64,000 nucleotides of DNA from Paenibacillus sp. AN1007 (GCF_040702995.1 NZ_CP159992.1:1141501-1205500), one strand, 5' to 3'. Shown: positions 1-8,917, counted from the stretch's first letter. Notes: generated by a model from the sequence alone, not told the origin. Numbers and translations are program-made.

Positions 1-1
1 T

Positions 2-748
2 GTGTTTTACCTGCCCTCTACGGATGCGGCAGTCCAAGCCGCTGCCAAACAATGGCTGTTGGATCGGCGTTCAAAAGCCCGCAGACTTGCTCAGCTAGTT
101 GTTGCAGGGCTTGCACTGGATGACACGGACATTGAGAAGCACAATGCGCGCAGCAGGAACATGAACGCCCGATACATCGTCAACTGCTCCCTTGCCGGTA
201 CACACATCAACGGCAAAACATACAACTCAGTGCAATGGGCTGCATGGGTGGCTGGTCTGATGGCGGGTACCCCTGCGAATAAGTCCTTTACAGGGGTTAA
301 AGTGCCAATGACCCAAGCGGCCATTGATTGGAGTCACAGCGAGGTCATCAAAGGACTAGCTGAGGGTACGCTCATGGCTACTCGTGACGGTTATGACTAT
401 ATCATTGAGTCGGCGGTTAATACGCTGACTACGATGGGCACAGGTGAGCGTGAGGACTTCGGTAAGATCCGTGTCTCAATGACGATTGATCAGGTCCTGA
501 ACGACATCTATTCCACAGCGAAAAAATGGAAAGCTAAGCTCGACAACGACAAGGATGGCAGAGGTATGTTTATCGCGGCCGTGCTGGAGTATCTGGCGAT
601 CCGCAGGAGTCAGAAAGCAATTGATGAGGGTTATACCTTCACGGAAGATCCGAACAACGTAAGTGACTTCGATTACGCTTATTTCAAACTGTTTGCCAAA
701 CCGCTTGATGCCATCGAAGCATTCTACATTACATGGGAGGTGGCTTAA
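2..748 (+). CDS. Phage tail sheath protein, C-terminal part (XkdK-like)
   Basis: The 248 residues visible are the C-terminal part of a contractile tail sheath protein, the sleeve that shortens around the tail tube during injection. The reading frame is open to the window edge, so the true start lies upstream and the GTG at position 2 is not a real start. The identification rests on composition and on the strict PBSX-like order that follows (tube, chaperone, tape measure, baseplate). The stop is followed after 3 nt by the tail tube gene, whose ribosome binding site (GGGAGGTGG) lies inside this gene's end. Confidence 0.8.
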   Translation: MFYLPSTDAAVQAAAKQWLLDRRSKARRLAQLVVAGLALDDTDIEKHNARSRNMNARYIVNCSLAGTHINGKTYNSVQWAAWVAGLMAGTPANKSFTGVKVPMTQAAIDWSHSEVIKGLAEGTLMATRDGYDYIIESAVNTLTTMGTGEREDFGKIRVSMTIDQVLNDIYSTAKKWKAKLDNDKDGRGMFIAAVLEYLAIRRSQKAIDEGYTFTEDPNNVSDFDYAYFKLFAKPLDAIEAFYITWEVA

Positions 749-751
749 TAA

Positions 752-1195
752 ATGGACCGCGAACTAATTGGCCGGAATCTTTCCGTTGAAGACGATAACG
801 GGGATGGTGTTCAGACTATCAAGGAAATTGAAGTTACACTGAATCCCGAAACATTGGATGTAGTCCGGGCACGGCGCATGTCTAAGACAAAACAAATTGT
901 GGGTTACGAGATCCCGGTTAAACTGGTCATGTCCAAGTTGGAATCCAGGTTGCGTTACCGTCTGTTGGAGGACTTTAAAGCAGGTAAGACCATGTTCCTC
1001 GATCGGATCACCGGAGCCTTGGAAGACATGCAAACGGGGAATACTGAACGGGTTCTTTTGACCGGTATCCATATCCACGGGAACATGGATATTTTGGTTG
1101 CTCAGATCGACAGCAATACAGGTATCGATATCACGTTGGAGGGAACGGCTACAGACTTCGAGTTCGTAGAAAAATTTCCGGATTACATGGCATAA
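752..1195 (+). CDS. Phage tail tube protein (XkdM-like)
   Basis: A 147-residue protein matching the PBSX XkdM tail-tube family in length and position. Tail tube proteins polymerise into the inner channel around the tape measure and inside the sheath. The N-terminal part (residues about 10-40) has the typical 'D.NGDGVQTIKEIEVTLNPE' style opening, followed by alternating beta strands. It lies 3 nt after the sheath gene and is translated from an ATG preceded by GGGAGGTGG. The next virion gene begins 600 nt later, because a moron gene interrupts the usual tube-chaperone junction. Confidence 0.85.
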   Translation: MDRELIGRNLSVEDDNGDGVQTIKEIEVTLNPETLDVVRARRMSKTKQIVGYEIPVKLVMSKLESRLRYRLLEDFKAGKTMFLDRITGALEDMQTGNTERVLLTGIHIHGNMDILVAQIDSNTGIDITLEGTATDFEFVEKFPDYMA

Positions 1196-1327
1196 AAGTT
1201 AATTTTAATTTATGTGGTAAAAGAATAGTTCACGTAAAGTTCAGAATCGAAATGAAAAATCCATTCCATTAATTGAATATATGATATAAAATAGAAATGT
1301 ATTCCAAATACGAAGGGAGAATGTAAA

Positions 1328-1678
1328 GTGAGTAAAAAACTATTGTTAGGAATTGTTTCTATTGCTGCCTGCTTCTCTTTGGGATCTACTTCTTTTGCTG
1401 ATACTTCATTAGTCCCAACAAGTCCTCAAATCTCGCAATCAGTGACCTCTCAAGTAAATGCTATGGACAAAATTAATGTCGAAATTACTCTTAGAGTAGG
1501 AGAATCAAGGAATTTGTCGGGTTCAAATTTTTGGATTAGTGGAGATCAAGGGAATAATAGCCCTATTTACTTGGATCGGAACGGATTTGTACTTGGTCTT
1601 AAGGTAGGAGACGCTGTCGTGGTAGCAGACCTGCCAGGTGGAGCGGGGAGCGTTCTTTATTATATTCATGTAAGATAA
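1328..1678 (+). CDS. Secreted small protein with Ig-like (BIG2-type) fold, phage moron
   Basis: A 116-residue protein with a clear signal peptide: Lys-Lys at positions 3-4, a hydrophobic core to about residue 20, and a probable cut after Ser-Phe-Ala near residue 24. The mature part has a beta-rich pattern (a 'VEITLRVGES' strand, then 'GLKVGDAVVVAD') resembling a bacterial Ig-like BIG2 domain. It uses a GTG start with the site AAGGGAGA upstream. It sits between tail tube and chaperone genes, is more AT-rich than both, and carries its own intrinsic terminator, so it is probably expressed from the lysogen independently of the late operon. Function unknown; it may alter the host surface. Confidence 0.6.
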   Translation: MSKKLLLGIVSIAACFSLGSTSFADTSLVPTSPQISQSVTSQVNAMDKINVEITLRVGESRNLSGSNFWISGDQGNNSPIYLDRNGFVLGLKVGDAVVVADLPGGAGSVLYYIHVR

Positions 1679-1707
1679 TAATTAATAGTACAGAATAAAT
1701 AATAATA

Positions 1708-1752
1708 AGCCTGTAGACGAGCTCCGATAGGAGTAGTTCTGCAGGCTTTTTA
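1708..1752 (+). terminator. Intrinsic terminator of the moron gene
   Basis: Arms AGCCTGTAG and CTGCAGGCT, extended by CTCC/GGAG around a GATA loop, are followed by a T run. The hairpin lies 30 nt after the secreted-protein gene and inside the tail operon, so late transcription must read through it or be anti-terminated. Confidence 0.8.
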
Positions 1753-1795
1753 AATGTGAAAAAACAGAAAACAAATTATTAATGGAGGAATCACG

Positions 1796-2206
1796 ATGAG
1801 CGACAAATTACAGAAATATCTTGCGGCTGGAACAGAAGCAGCCGAACCAGAACAAATTGAAGTACCAGTAGACGGAGAGAAATGGTCTGTTCGTCGTTTG
1901 ACCACTATGGACTTGCGTCGGGCATATGAAGCAGCATACAACGAGGATGGAAGCGCGAAAAGTTCTTTCAATGACATTGATGTCATGATCGTAAAAGCCA
2001 CAGAGCATGATTTCGACTGGAAAAACATCGAACTCCTGAAGGCTTACAATTGCGTGAATAAAAATGAACTGCCACCACGCCTGCTTAATGATCCTGATCA
2101 TTATGCCATCTTGGCCAAGGCGGTCCGTAATTTTAAAGAGACGAAGGAAGAGCTGCTGAAAGAAGCAAAAAACTCATCCGGCGGGACGGAGAAGCAAGCT
2201 GGGTAG
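1796..2206 (+). CDS. Tail assembly chaperone, short form (XkdN-like)
   Basis: A 136-residue acidic protein in the XkdN position, just before the tape measure gene. Tail assembly chaperones bind the tape measure and are absent from the mature virion. The ribosome site AATGGAGGAATCACG precedes the ATG. Near the 3' end the frame contains A AAA AAC (2167-2173), a classical -1 slippery heptamer in the correct phase; translation without slippage stops at TAG 2204-2206. The short form corresponds to lambda gpG by analogy. Confidence 0.8.
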   Translation: MSDKLQKYLAAGTEAAEPEQIEVPVDGEKWSVRRLTTMDLRRAYEAAYNEDGSAKSSFNDIDVMIVKATEHDFDWKNIELLKAYNCVNKNELPPRLLNDPDHYAILAKAVRNFKETKEELLKEAKNSSGGTEKQAG

Positions 2207-2343
2207 CAGCTTTTTGGATTAACCAAAAGAAACTGCCCGCCGAAGTCTTGCCCTATGAAGTAAATAAGAACAGGCAGTATCATTTTTGCTTAGCTGCCTC
2301 GATGCTGGCAGAAGAAGAGTTGAAGAAGCTTAACAAAAAGTAG
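2173..2343 (+). CDS. -1 frame extension of the tail chaperone (gpGT-like)
   Basis: This frame has no start codon of its own near its beginning. It is reached by a -1 slip at A AAA AAC (2167-2173) in the chaperone gene: from CTC at 2173 it stays open to TAG 2341-2343, encoding a tail that contains 'WVAAFWINQKKL' and ends 'EEELKKLNKK'. The fused product from 1796 would be about 182 residues. The stop lies 21 nt before the tape measure ATG. Frameshifted chaperone pairs at this position are a conserved feature of long-tailed phages; that this one is used is an inference from phase, slippery site and position. Confidence 0.8.
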   Translation, partial: LIRRDGEASWVAAFWINQKKLPAEVLPYEVNKNRQYHFCLAASMLAEEELKKLNKK

Positions 2344-2364
2344 GCCGGGAAGGGGGTGCATACT

Positions 2365-5300
2365 ATGGCGACGGCCAGGAGGATAACGGTACCTATTGAA
2401 GCGAAGGATCTTGTATCTGGTACGCTGCGCCGCATGCAGGGTGGACTGAGAAATACACAGGACGATGTGGGAGGACTTCGCCGTGCTGCAGATCGAATGG
2501 GACAAGAGTTCAGTTCCTCCATCCATCGTGCAGGTGAGTCAGCCCGGGATTTGGGGGCCAGAGTCGGACAGGCAGCTGACGAGACCAGACAACTCGGACG
2601 TGCTGTTGTTGGTGATCTGTTCCGCCGTGCTCGATCAAGTGCAGAAGCATTTCGAAGAACAGTTTCTGGTGCTGACCGTGATGTAAAGGAGATCCCTAAT
2701 GCTCATGTCAGATTACATGCTGATGACCAAATTAGTCCACTGATCGATAACATATCTACAAAGTTATCAGCTCTCGCTGCTCTTGGTAGTGGGTTGGTAC
2801 TGGGTGGTGGAATGTCCGATGCCATTTTTGGGGGCGTGGGCGATTATTACAAAGAAGCTTCCAGGCTTGCACCTTATTTATCATCACAGCAAAGATCTGA
2901 TGTTTTGGCTACCAACGACCAGTTAGTTGCACAAGGGCTTATCTCTGATAGGGCAACAGGGGCGGCTGAGCTTTCCACGCTTACCCCGATGGTGCAAGAC
3001 AAATCACAGGTGAGCGAAGCTTTTGCGGCTACGACCAAGCTGCAGTCGATAATTCCAGATTCCGAATCAGAGGAAATGCAGAGAGCTGTCACACAATCGG
3101 CAAAGAACTTTAAAGAATCATACTCGCAGGTAGCGGACAGTATCGCGCATGCTTATATGTCAGTAGGAGATCCGCAGAAAGATATCGCAGACACGTTTTG
3201 GGAGTACAGCCCTTACTTTGCGAGTAGCGGCACAAGTTCGGCCCAAATGAGTAATTTCCTGAGCAGCACTGTCAAAGAAGGGGCCTTCAATTTTGACAAG
3301 CCAGGCGACTTTTTCAAGGAAGTATTTGGCGTGAAAGCCCTTAACGCTGACGACATGGCGGATTACTTTGGTGCGCGGGGATCGGGTAAAAAGGAGGCTG
3401 CTAGACAGGCGGACGCTTTCACTGCTGATATTAACTCTGGTGACACCCAAAGAGCAAAAGGCGCTATAGCCGCTTTGTTGGCTGATATGGCAAGTCAGGA
3501 TAGGAACGAACTGAAACAGACTTTAACCAAATTGGGGTCAGCAACGGGTGAAGACAACGCTGACGCAATCTTGAAGACCTATGGCGTTGCTTTTGAAAAA
3601 GCGCCTGACATGACAGGTACAACTGACCGAATGGTTAAGCAGCAGCAAGAGGCCGATCCAATGACTGCATATAGACAGTCACAAGCTGATATTCAGATGC
3701 AAATGCAGGACATTGGCGGCAACATCATGCAAGCTTCGGTCCCAGCAATGAAGGAGTTCAACTCTTTGCTGACAGACAACAAGGCACAGATTGAAGCATT
3801 AGGTTCAGGGTTAGCAGCAGGAATTAGCAACATAGTTAGCTTTTATCATGAATTTTCAGGAGTCATTAATAAAGTAGTGGTTGGATTAGCAGGCATTTTG
3901 GCACTTAAGGGTGCAGTAGGTATTATTAAAGGAACAAAACAACTTATACAGGATATGGGTAGTGTAGGGAAATTGATATGGAAGGCTATACCTGGTAAAA
4001 AGGGACTCGGGGGCGGGTTAACCCCCATCGGTGGAGCTGACTTTGTATCCAGTATGAACGTCAATGCGACAAGCGTCTATATCAATGGCAATATTGGAGG
4101 CAATAGCAGAAGAGGCAAAGGTAAGGGGAAAGACAAAGGGAAAGGTAAGGGAGGAAAATCTGGCAGTAGTAATAAGACCAGTGTAGTAAGTAATAAGAAT
4201 AAAACTGAAGCTGTTGTGAGTAAAAAAGATACGGTCAAAGGCAAGGATACGAAGGTAACTACGAAGACTCCCAAGCAACCCAAAACTCCTAAATTCAGTC
4301 CGAAAATTGGTGCAGACGCTCTGTTATCGACGGGTGTAAAAAGTGTGGGTGGTGCAACCAAAGGTGTTCTAAAAGGACTTGGTGTGCTCGGCACGATAGC
4401 TAATGTCGGCATGTCTGCATATGACATGTACGGGATCGCTAAGGAACAGGGATGGAAGGAAGCTCTTTCTACAAATGGGGGTTCTACAGCAGGTAGTCTT
4501 ATAGGCGGTGGTCTTGGTGGTGCATTGGGGACGATAGCCGGTCCGCTTGGGACGGCATTAGGCGCTGCTGCAGGTAGTTGGGTTGGAGAAAAGTTGGGCT
4601 CACTTGCTGATTCCAGTGGCGTGACCCGTGACATCGTGGATTGTGTATCCAATCTCACGAGCTCTATCAAGGATTGGATGGGTTTTGGACCAAAAGAAGA
4701 GCCTAAGCCCGTTACGCCGCAGTTACCTAAAGAATCGTTCATCACCACAACTTCTACAACAACAAAGGAAGGAGAGAAAAAGATCAAGGAGACGATGGAT
4801 AACATCGTTTCTCATGTACAAAAAAGCGGCCTGAAGCAAGGAATAAAAGATGCAATGGATGACAGCGATATTGTGAAATCTGCAGATAAATTTAAGGATA
4901 TCGTTGTTGGTATGTTCAAAGGGTCTGACTCCAAAGAGGCTGAGAGCAACGTCAAGGCGGTTGGAAAGGCGGCCAAGGAAACGGAGAAGCAAGCCAAGGA
5001 CTTGGGTGTCACCTCGAAGAACAGCACAAAGGATATTATCAGCAGCAACAGTCAGGCTGCTTTAAGTTTCAGTGGTGTGAGTTCATCGGCCAAGAGCGCA
5101 ATCGATTTGACCCGCCGCCAACTGGAGTCACTATCTACAATATCAAGCAAAGGAAGCACCTGGGGTAGCAACCTCATTAGCATGATGGCATCTGGTATGC
5201 TTAGCCAGATCCCGACTTTAACCTCTGCCGTTTCTAACGCCGCTAAGATCATGCATAGCTATCTTGGGTTCTCATCTCCTACCAAAGAAGGCCCCGCCAG

Positions 5301-5661
5301 CAAATCGGATAAATGGGCGCCGAACTTTGTTTCGATGTTTTCTGATGGGCTGCGGTCTGACTCCATCAAGAATCGTATGGATAATATTGCTGGAACAATG
5401 CGTGATGGTGTGGATGGCATTGAGGGAGCGAGTTTATCCAGCGGTAGCATTCCTGTCCGGACGTCTCCGCTATCTGCAGAAGCATCAAGCGGGAACAAGT
5501 CGGTAACGATCGGCAATGTCACCATTGATTTGAGTGGAGTTGCGGCAGGTATTACGGACTTCCAATCCTTTGCCCGAGCTTTAACAAGCCCTGCAGGTCG
5601 CGCTCTAATTCGTGATGTAGCCGGCGAAGAGATTTACAAAGCATTGGAGACAGGGGGTTAA
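2365..5661 (+). CDS. Tail tape measure protein (XkdO-like)
   Basis: A 1098-residue tape measure protein, the largest gene of the tail module, which sets tail length and passes through the channel at injection. The ATG at 2365 is preferred over the upstream GTG 2356 because GGGAAGGGGG lies 8 nt before it. Seen: an Arg-rich helical N-terminus, a hydrophobic stretch near residues 130-155, a second near 490-520, a strongly Lys/Gly-rich linker near 578-650, a Gly/Ala-rich possible membrane-inserting segment near 705-745, and a helical C-terminal third. The Lys-rich linker separates the two halves and may be a disordered hinge. Confidence 0.88.
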   Translation: MATARRITVPIEAKDLVSGTLRRMQGGLRNTQDDVGGLRRAADRMGQEFSSSIHRAGESARDLGARVGQAADETRQLGRAVVGDLFRRARSSAEAFRRTVSGADRDVKEIPNAHVRLHADDQISPLIDNISTKLSALAALGSGLVLGGGMSDAIFGGVGDYYKEASRLAPYLSSQQRSDVLATNDQLVAQGLISDRATGAAELSTLTPMVQDKSQVSEAFAATTKLQSIIPDSESEEMQRAVTQSAKNFKESYSQVADSIAHAYMSVGDPQKDIADTFWEYSPYFASSGTSSAQMSNFLSSTVKEGAFNFDKPGDFFKEVFGVKALNADDMADYFGARGSGKKEAARQADAFTADINSGDTQRAKGAIAALLADMASQDRNELKQTLTKLGSATGEDNADAILKTYGVAFEKAPDMTGTTDRMVKQQQEADPMTAYRQSQADIQMQMQDIGGNIMQASVPAMKEFNSLLTDNKAQIEALGSGLAAGISNIVSFYHEFSGVINKVVVGLAGILALKGAVGIIKGTKQLIQDMGSVGKLIWKAIPGKKGLGGGLTPIGGADFVSSMNVNATSVYINGNIGGNSRRGKGKGKDKGKGKGGKSGSSNKTSVVSNKNKTEAVVSKKDTVKGKDTKVTTKTPKQPKTPKFSPKIGADALLSTGVKSVGGATKGVLKGLGVLGTIANVGMSAYDMYGIAKEQGWKEALSTNGGSTAGSLIGGGLGGALGTIAGPLGTALGAAAGSWVGEKLGSLADSSGVTRDIVDCVSNLTSSIKDWMGFGPKEEPKPVTPQLPKESFITTTSTTTKEGEKKIKETMDNIVSHVQKSGLKQGIKDAMDDSDIVKSADKFKDIVVGMFKGSDSKEAESNVKAVGKAAKETEKQAKDLGVTSKNSTKDIISSNSQAALSFSGVSSSAKSAIDLTRRQLESLSTISSKGSTWGSNLISMMASGMLSQIPTLTSAVSNAAKIMHSYLGFSSPTKEGPASKSDKWAPNFVSMFSDGLRSDSIKNRMDNIAGTMRDGVDGIEGASLSSGSIPVRTSPLSAEASSGNKSVTIGNVTIDLSGVAAGITDFQSFARALTSPAGRALIRDVAGEEIYKALETGG

Positions 5662-5664
5662 AGC

Positions 5665-6330
5665 ATGTTGGCCATGTCACAGGGAGCTATCCGGCTGACT
5701 TTTCCGATCACTCCAGCTGAGATTCAAATTACAACAGGTAATGACGTAGATACATTCAACGTCATCATTGGTCAAGAGAGAACAGGGCAACCCACTGCCA
5801 AGCTGCAGCGGGTTTCTTTTTCGGCCATCTTGCCGCGTGAATGGCGTGATTTGTGGGAGACGGATAAGAAACAGACTGTCACATACAAGCGTCCAGAAAC
5901 GACTTGGCAGCTGTTGGAGAAGTGGAAGCCCAAGCCGGTAGTTATAAATTTTGAAGAGCTTTTTTCCCAGACCATGTTAATTGAAAACATGGAGATCGTT
6001 TATAAGGATGGCCAAGGTAATATACATATTACCATGAGCCTTGTAGAACATAAGCCTGTCAAAATCATTTCATATTCCAACACCAAACAGCTTCTAAAGC
6101 CTGGTGTAATCATCACCAAGGCAAGTAAGAGCAGGCCCAACACGACCAGTAAAAAAGACAAAAAGGACAAAAAGAAGAAGTCAAAAAAGAAGAAGAAGTC
6201 CGAGGATAAGAAGAAAAGCAAAGCAGCTGCTAAGGAAGCTGCTGACAATGCAACAGGATCATTCGACTACACGGGTCGTAAAAACAAAATTGCAGCTGCT
6301 ACGAATAAAGCACACTATATTCAAAGCTAG
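5665..6330 (+). CDS. XkdP-like tail protein without LysM, Lys-rich C-terminus
   Basis: A 221-residue protein in the XkdP position, 3 nt after the tape measure gene. The N-terminal ~145 residues ('RLTFPITPAEIQI', then 'ETTWQLLEKWK') match the beta-rich XkdP domain that connects the tail end with the baseplate hub. XkdP homologues usually finish in a peptidoglycan-binding LysM domain. Here the C-terminus is a run of Lys-rich repeats (about residues 150-190) followed by a short polar tail, with no LysM motif. It might bind nucleic acid or wall polymers electrostatically. Confidence 0.7.
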   Translation: MLAMSQGAIRLTFPITPAEIQITTGNDVDTFNVIIGQERTGQPTAKLQRVSFSAILPREWRDLWETDKKQTVTYKRPETTWQLLEKWKPKPVVINFEELFSQTMLIENMEIVYKDGQGNIHITMSLVEHKPVKIISYSNTKQLLKPGVIITKASKSRPNTTSKKDKKDKKKKSKKKKKSEDKKKSKAAAKEAADNATGSFDYTGRKNKIAAATNKAHYIQS

Positions 6331-6345
6331 ATAAGGAGGATGACC

Positions 6346-7326
6346 ATGGACAAATTTGCAGTTGTATACGGCAAGCAGGATGCCAGGGCGACCCTCGCTC
6401 CTGCTATTACCGATATATCATGGTCATCTCAACGGAACGAAATAGCACGCAGCATGACAGTTCGACTGCGGGACATTCCAACAATTAGCGTAGCCGGTAT
6501 GCTGATGTGCTTTTCGCATAAGATCGGTAAGTCCCTTCTTCATCACAAAAACCAATTCTTCCATGGTCCCATCATTGACTACGAAAAAGATGAATTTACG
6601 GGCTCATGGGAGATCAAGGCACGTGAGATTGGCTGGTATCTGGCGAAGAATAAAGGCACTCGTCCATACCTGAAGGGTGAAGCGGGAGCCGAGCTGCAGA
6701 AGTACATCAAAACAACAGGTATCGATTTTCGTTGCCCCAAGCTCGGCTTTAACCTCGATGAACGATATGGGACGATGGCACACTCTGAAGTCATCTTGGA
6801 TGTACTGCAAAAAGCATATGAGCGTAGCGGCTATCGTTACCATGTAGATGTAGTCCGTACAGAAACAAATTTTTACCTGCAGGTCGTGAGGGAAGGTACG
6901 AACGAGGTTGTTCCCATTTTTGTACCTGAGCAGATGGAGGCCAGCAGCGCAGGTTACAACATCGAAGAAACGTACACGGTGGTCACTGCGCAGAAGTACA
7001 AGGATGACAAGCTATCAGCCTCAGTCACCAAAACGGATGCCAGCGCCTTGAAAACTTTTGGCCGCATGGAAGAGATCATCGAAGTTGAGGAGGACGAGAA
7101 TCCGACCACAGTTGCCACTCAACGACTGAAAGCGATGGCTAAGCCCAAGCAGATCAAGAAGATCACTGTACGTCATGAGGACCATACATTGGCGGGGTTG
7201 CGTGCTGGGTGGCTCGTGTTGATCAAAACAACGATCGTCACCAAATGGATTGTGGAGAGTGCTGACACAACTTGGAGCAACGGTATATTCACGGTCAAGA
7301 TGGTACTGGAACGGAGGGAAGCTTAA
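6346..7326 (+). CDS. Baseplate hub protein (XkdQ-like, gpD/late control family)
   Basis: A 326-residue protein in the XkdQ position. It has the features of hub proteins that form the ring between tail tube and spike: N-terminal beta-rich 'TDISWSSQRNEIARSMTVRLRD', a central 'PEQMEASSAGYNIEETYTVV' region and a C-terminal 'ADTTWSNGIFTVKMVLE' strand pair typical of gpD/gp27-like folds. ATG 6346 is chosen because AAGGAGG (6333-6339) lies 6 nt upstream; the in-frame ATG at 6340 abuts that site. It overlaps the next gene by one base (TAATG). Confidence 0.8.
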   Translation: MDKFAVVYGKQDARATLAPAITDISWSSQRNEIARSMTVRLRDIPTISVAGMLMCFSHKIGKSLLHHKNQFFHGPIIDYEKDEFTGSWEIKAREIGWYLAKNKGTRPYLKGEAGAELQKYIKTTGIDFRCPKLGFNLDERYGTMAHSEVILDVLQKAYERSGYRYHVDVVRTETNFYLQVVREGTNEVVPIFVPEQMEASSAGYNIEETYTVVTAQKYKDDKLSASVTKTDASALKTFGRMEEIIEVEEDENPTTVATQRLKAMAKPKQIKKITVRHEDHTLAGLRAGWLVLIKTTIVTKWIVESADTTWSNGIFTVKMVLERREA

Positions 7327-7649
7327 TGATGGGTGAAGCAATGAAGTTACTGCGACAGAAAGTAGCTGGCCACATCGATGCGAGGGATACTGAACGTGCA
7401 ACTCTCCTTAGCTGGCCGAATGCCAAGATTGAGGTGGATGGCGATCCGTACCCATATGAATCAAGCAGCCTTGTTTTTGCTGACTACCTGCAGGAACGTG
7501 AGATAGAGGTTACTTTTGAAGTCGCGGAGCCAGAACCAGCGATCTTGAAAGGTAAACTCCTGATCCCTAGCCCGCTGGAGGTCGGTGATCGGCTTCTTGT
7601 CTCCCGTATGACGGGTCAACGGTATTACGTTTTGGGAAAGGAGCGTTAG
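7326..7649 (+). CDS. Baseplate protein (XkdR-like position)
   Basis: A 107-residue protein whose ATG overlaps the stop of the XkdQ-like gene (TAATG), with GGAGGG 8 nt upstream. A longer upstream frame exists but would overlap the previous gene by 55 nt without need. It contains an OB-like beta pattern ('LKGKLLIPSPLEVGDRLLVSR' region) of the kind seen in XkdR/DUF2577 proteins, which line the hub or spike. Assignment is by position and this pattern; sequence similarity to XkdR itself looks weak. Confidence 0.6.
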   Translation: MMGEAMKLLRQKVAGHIDARDTERATLLSWPNAKIEVDGDPYPYESSSLVFADYLQEREIEVTFEVAEPEPAILKGKLLIPSPLEVGDRLLVSRMTGQRYYVLGKER

Positions 7650-7652
7650 CCG

Positions 7653-8096
7653 ATGGATGAGGAAGAATCAATGTTCCCTCAAATGGATCTCGAAGAAGTA
7701 GACGTCACGGATCTGGTGGATAATATCCCATCCGCATCCAAATGGACCTACAAAATGGACTATCGAAACCGCAGGGCCGTTCTGGATGAAGCCGGTCGTC
7801 CGATCCGGACAACGAGCTATGAGGAATTTCTTGTTGAAACGGCCATGAAGATTATTTGTACTGAGCGATTTCAATATGTCGTTTACGGTGCTGACATTGG
7901 CGTGGAAAAATCAGAATGGCCAGGCTGGGAAGATACAGAAATCATTCGTGACATTGAGGAAGCTCTGACAGCTCACCCTGAAATTGAGCAAGCAGAAGTG
8001 ATATCTATGACACGTGTAGATCGTGGAATGGATCTCACAATCCAAATTACAGGGCTTGCTGGAGCTGCCGAACTTAATGAGGTGATCGATACATGA
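7653..8096 (+). CDS. Baseplate wedge protein (XkdS-like, DUF2634/gp25-type)
   Basis: A 147-residue acidic protein with the XkdS signature: Met/Pro-rich start, 'RPIRTTSYEEFLVETAMKIICTERFQYVVYG' core and a C-terminal half resembling gp25/lysozyme-like baseplate wedge proteins. These proteins start sheath polymerisation at the baseplate. It lies 3 nt after the previous gene and overlaps the next by 4 nt (ATGA), showing tight translational coupling within the tail operon. Confidence 0.8.
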   Translation: MDEEESMFPQMDLEEVDVTDLVDNIPSASKWTYKMDYRNRRAVLDEAGRPIRTTSYEEFLVETAMKIICTERFQYVVYGADIGVEKSEWPGWEDTEIIRDIEEALTAHPEIEQAEVISMTRVDRGMDLTIQITGLAGAAELNEVIDT

Positions 8097-8917
8097 GTTT
8101 GATGATTAATGATTTACCCAAATTCCCGGTTGTACCAGTCCTTGAAGAAACCCCGGATATGATTTATCAACGGTGGGTCAACCGGGCTATTACGTTGGCA
8201 AATGAAAGAGGGCTGCCACCGCCTCCAGTGGGGGAAGGAGAATACTTTTACGACCTCTGGTATCCGATTGCTCAGGAGTTGGCTGAACAGCAGGAGTTAT
8301 GGGGTTATGGTGTGCTGCAGTCGACTCCGATTTGGGCAGATGATGAGTTTCTGGATGCTCACGGCTGGGCCGATGGGATGACTCGTAAAGAGGGAGAATC
8401 CAATGATGATTACCGTTTGCGGATTCTGGATCGTGCTTTTACCGAAGAAGGAAATGGCCGCCGTAAGGACTATGAACTATGGGCCAAGGAGATTCATGGC
8501 GTAGGTGGGGCCGTTGCAGTTGAGAAAGAGCGCCATGACAATTCCATTGATCTGTATCTGACAGATATGGACGGTCAGCCTATTACTCCAGCGTTTGCGG
8601 AGACGGTTAAATCATTAATGTGGGAAGATTACCGCATTGCAGGTCACGACTTGGCAGTGCACCCAGCTCCAATTTTCCTTGTCACTGTACAAGCAACCTT
8701 GGAGACATCGGAAGACATGCAGAAGCTGGCCGAAACGATCCGGCAGCGTGTAGTCGCTTATGCCAACGGGCGCAGTAAGCTGCTTTACAACTACATCGCA
8801 GCTCTCCTGCTCGTGCCAGGCGTGGAGAATTACAGTAACTTCACGCTTAATGATGATATTCAGGACATTGATGTTCCACCTGTATCGTTCCTGCAGGTTG
8901 AGGTGGTGCTGCTATGA
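8093..8917 (+). CDS. Baseplate J-like protein (XkdT-like)
   Basis: A 274-residue homologue of the XkdT/gpJ baseplate wedge family. Typical features are the N-terminal helix with 'ETPDMIYQRWVNRAI', the segment 'GWADGMTRKEGESNDDYRLRILDRAF', the internal 'RKDYELWAKEIHGVGGAVAV' and the C-terminal 'LQVEVVLL'. It is shorter than PBSX XkdT (about 348 residues) and seems to lack part of the N-terminal domain. ATGA overlaps on both sides couple it to the XkdS-like and XkdU-like genes. Confidence 0.82.
   Translation: MSLMINDLPKFPVVPVLEETPDMIYQRWVNRAITLANERGLPPPPVGEGEYFYDLWYPIAQELAEQQELWGYGVLQSTPIWADDEFLDAHGWADGMTRKEGESNDDYRLRILDRAFTEEGNGRRKDYELWAKEIHGVGGAVAVEKERHDNSIDLYLTDMDGQPITPAFAETVKSLMWEDYRIAGHDLAVHPAPIFLVTVQATLETSEDMQKLAETIRQRVVAYANGRSKLLYNYIAALLLVPGVENYSNFTLNDDIQDIDVPPVSFLQVEVVLL

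Noticed and set aside
2356..2364. GTG start for the tape measure protein
   Set aside because: This GTG is part of the ribosome binding site; ATG 2365 has correct spacing.
4077..4805. A 242-codon open frame on the minus strand inside the tape measure gene
   Set aside because: It arises from the Lys/Gly-rich low-complexity linker on the other strand, gives a Leu/Pro-rich product and has no ribosome site.
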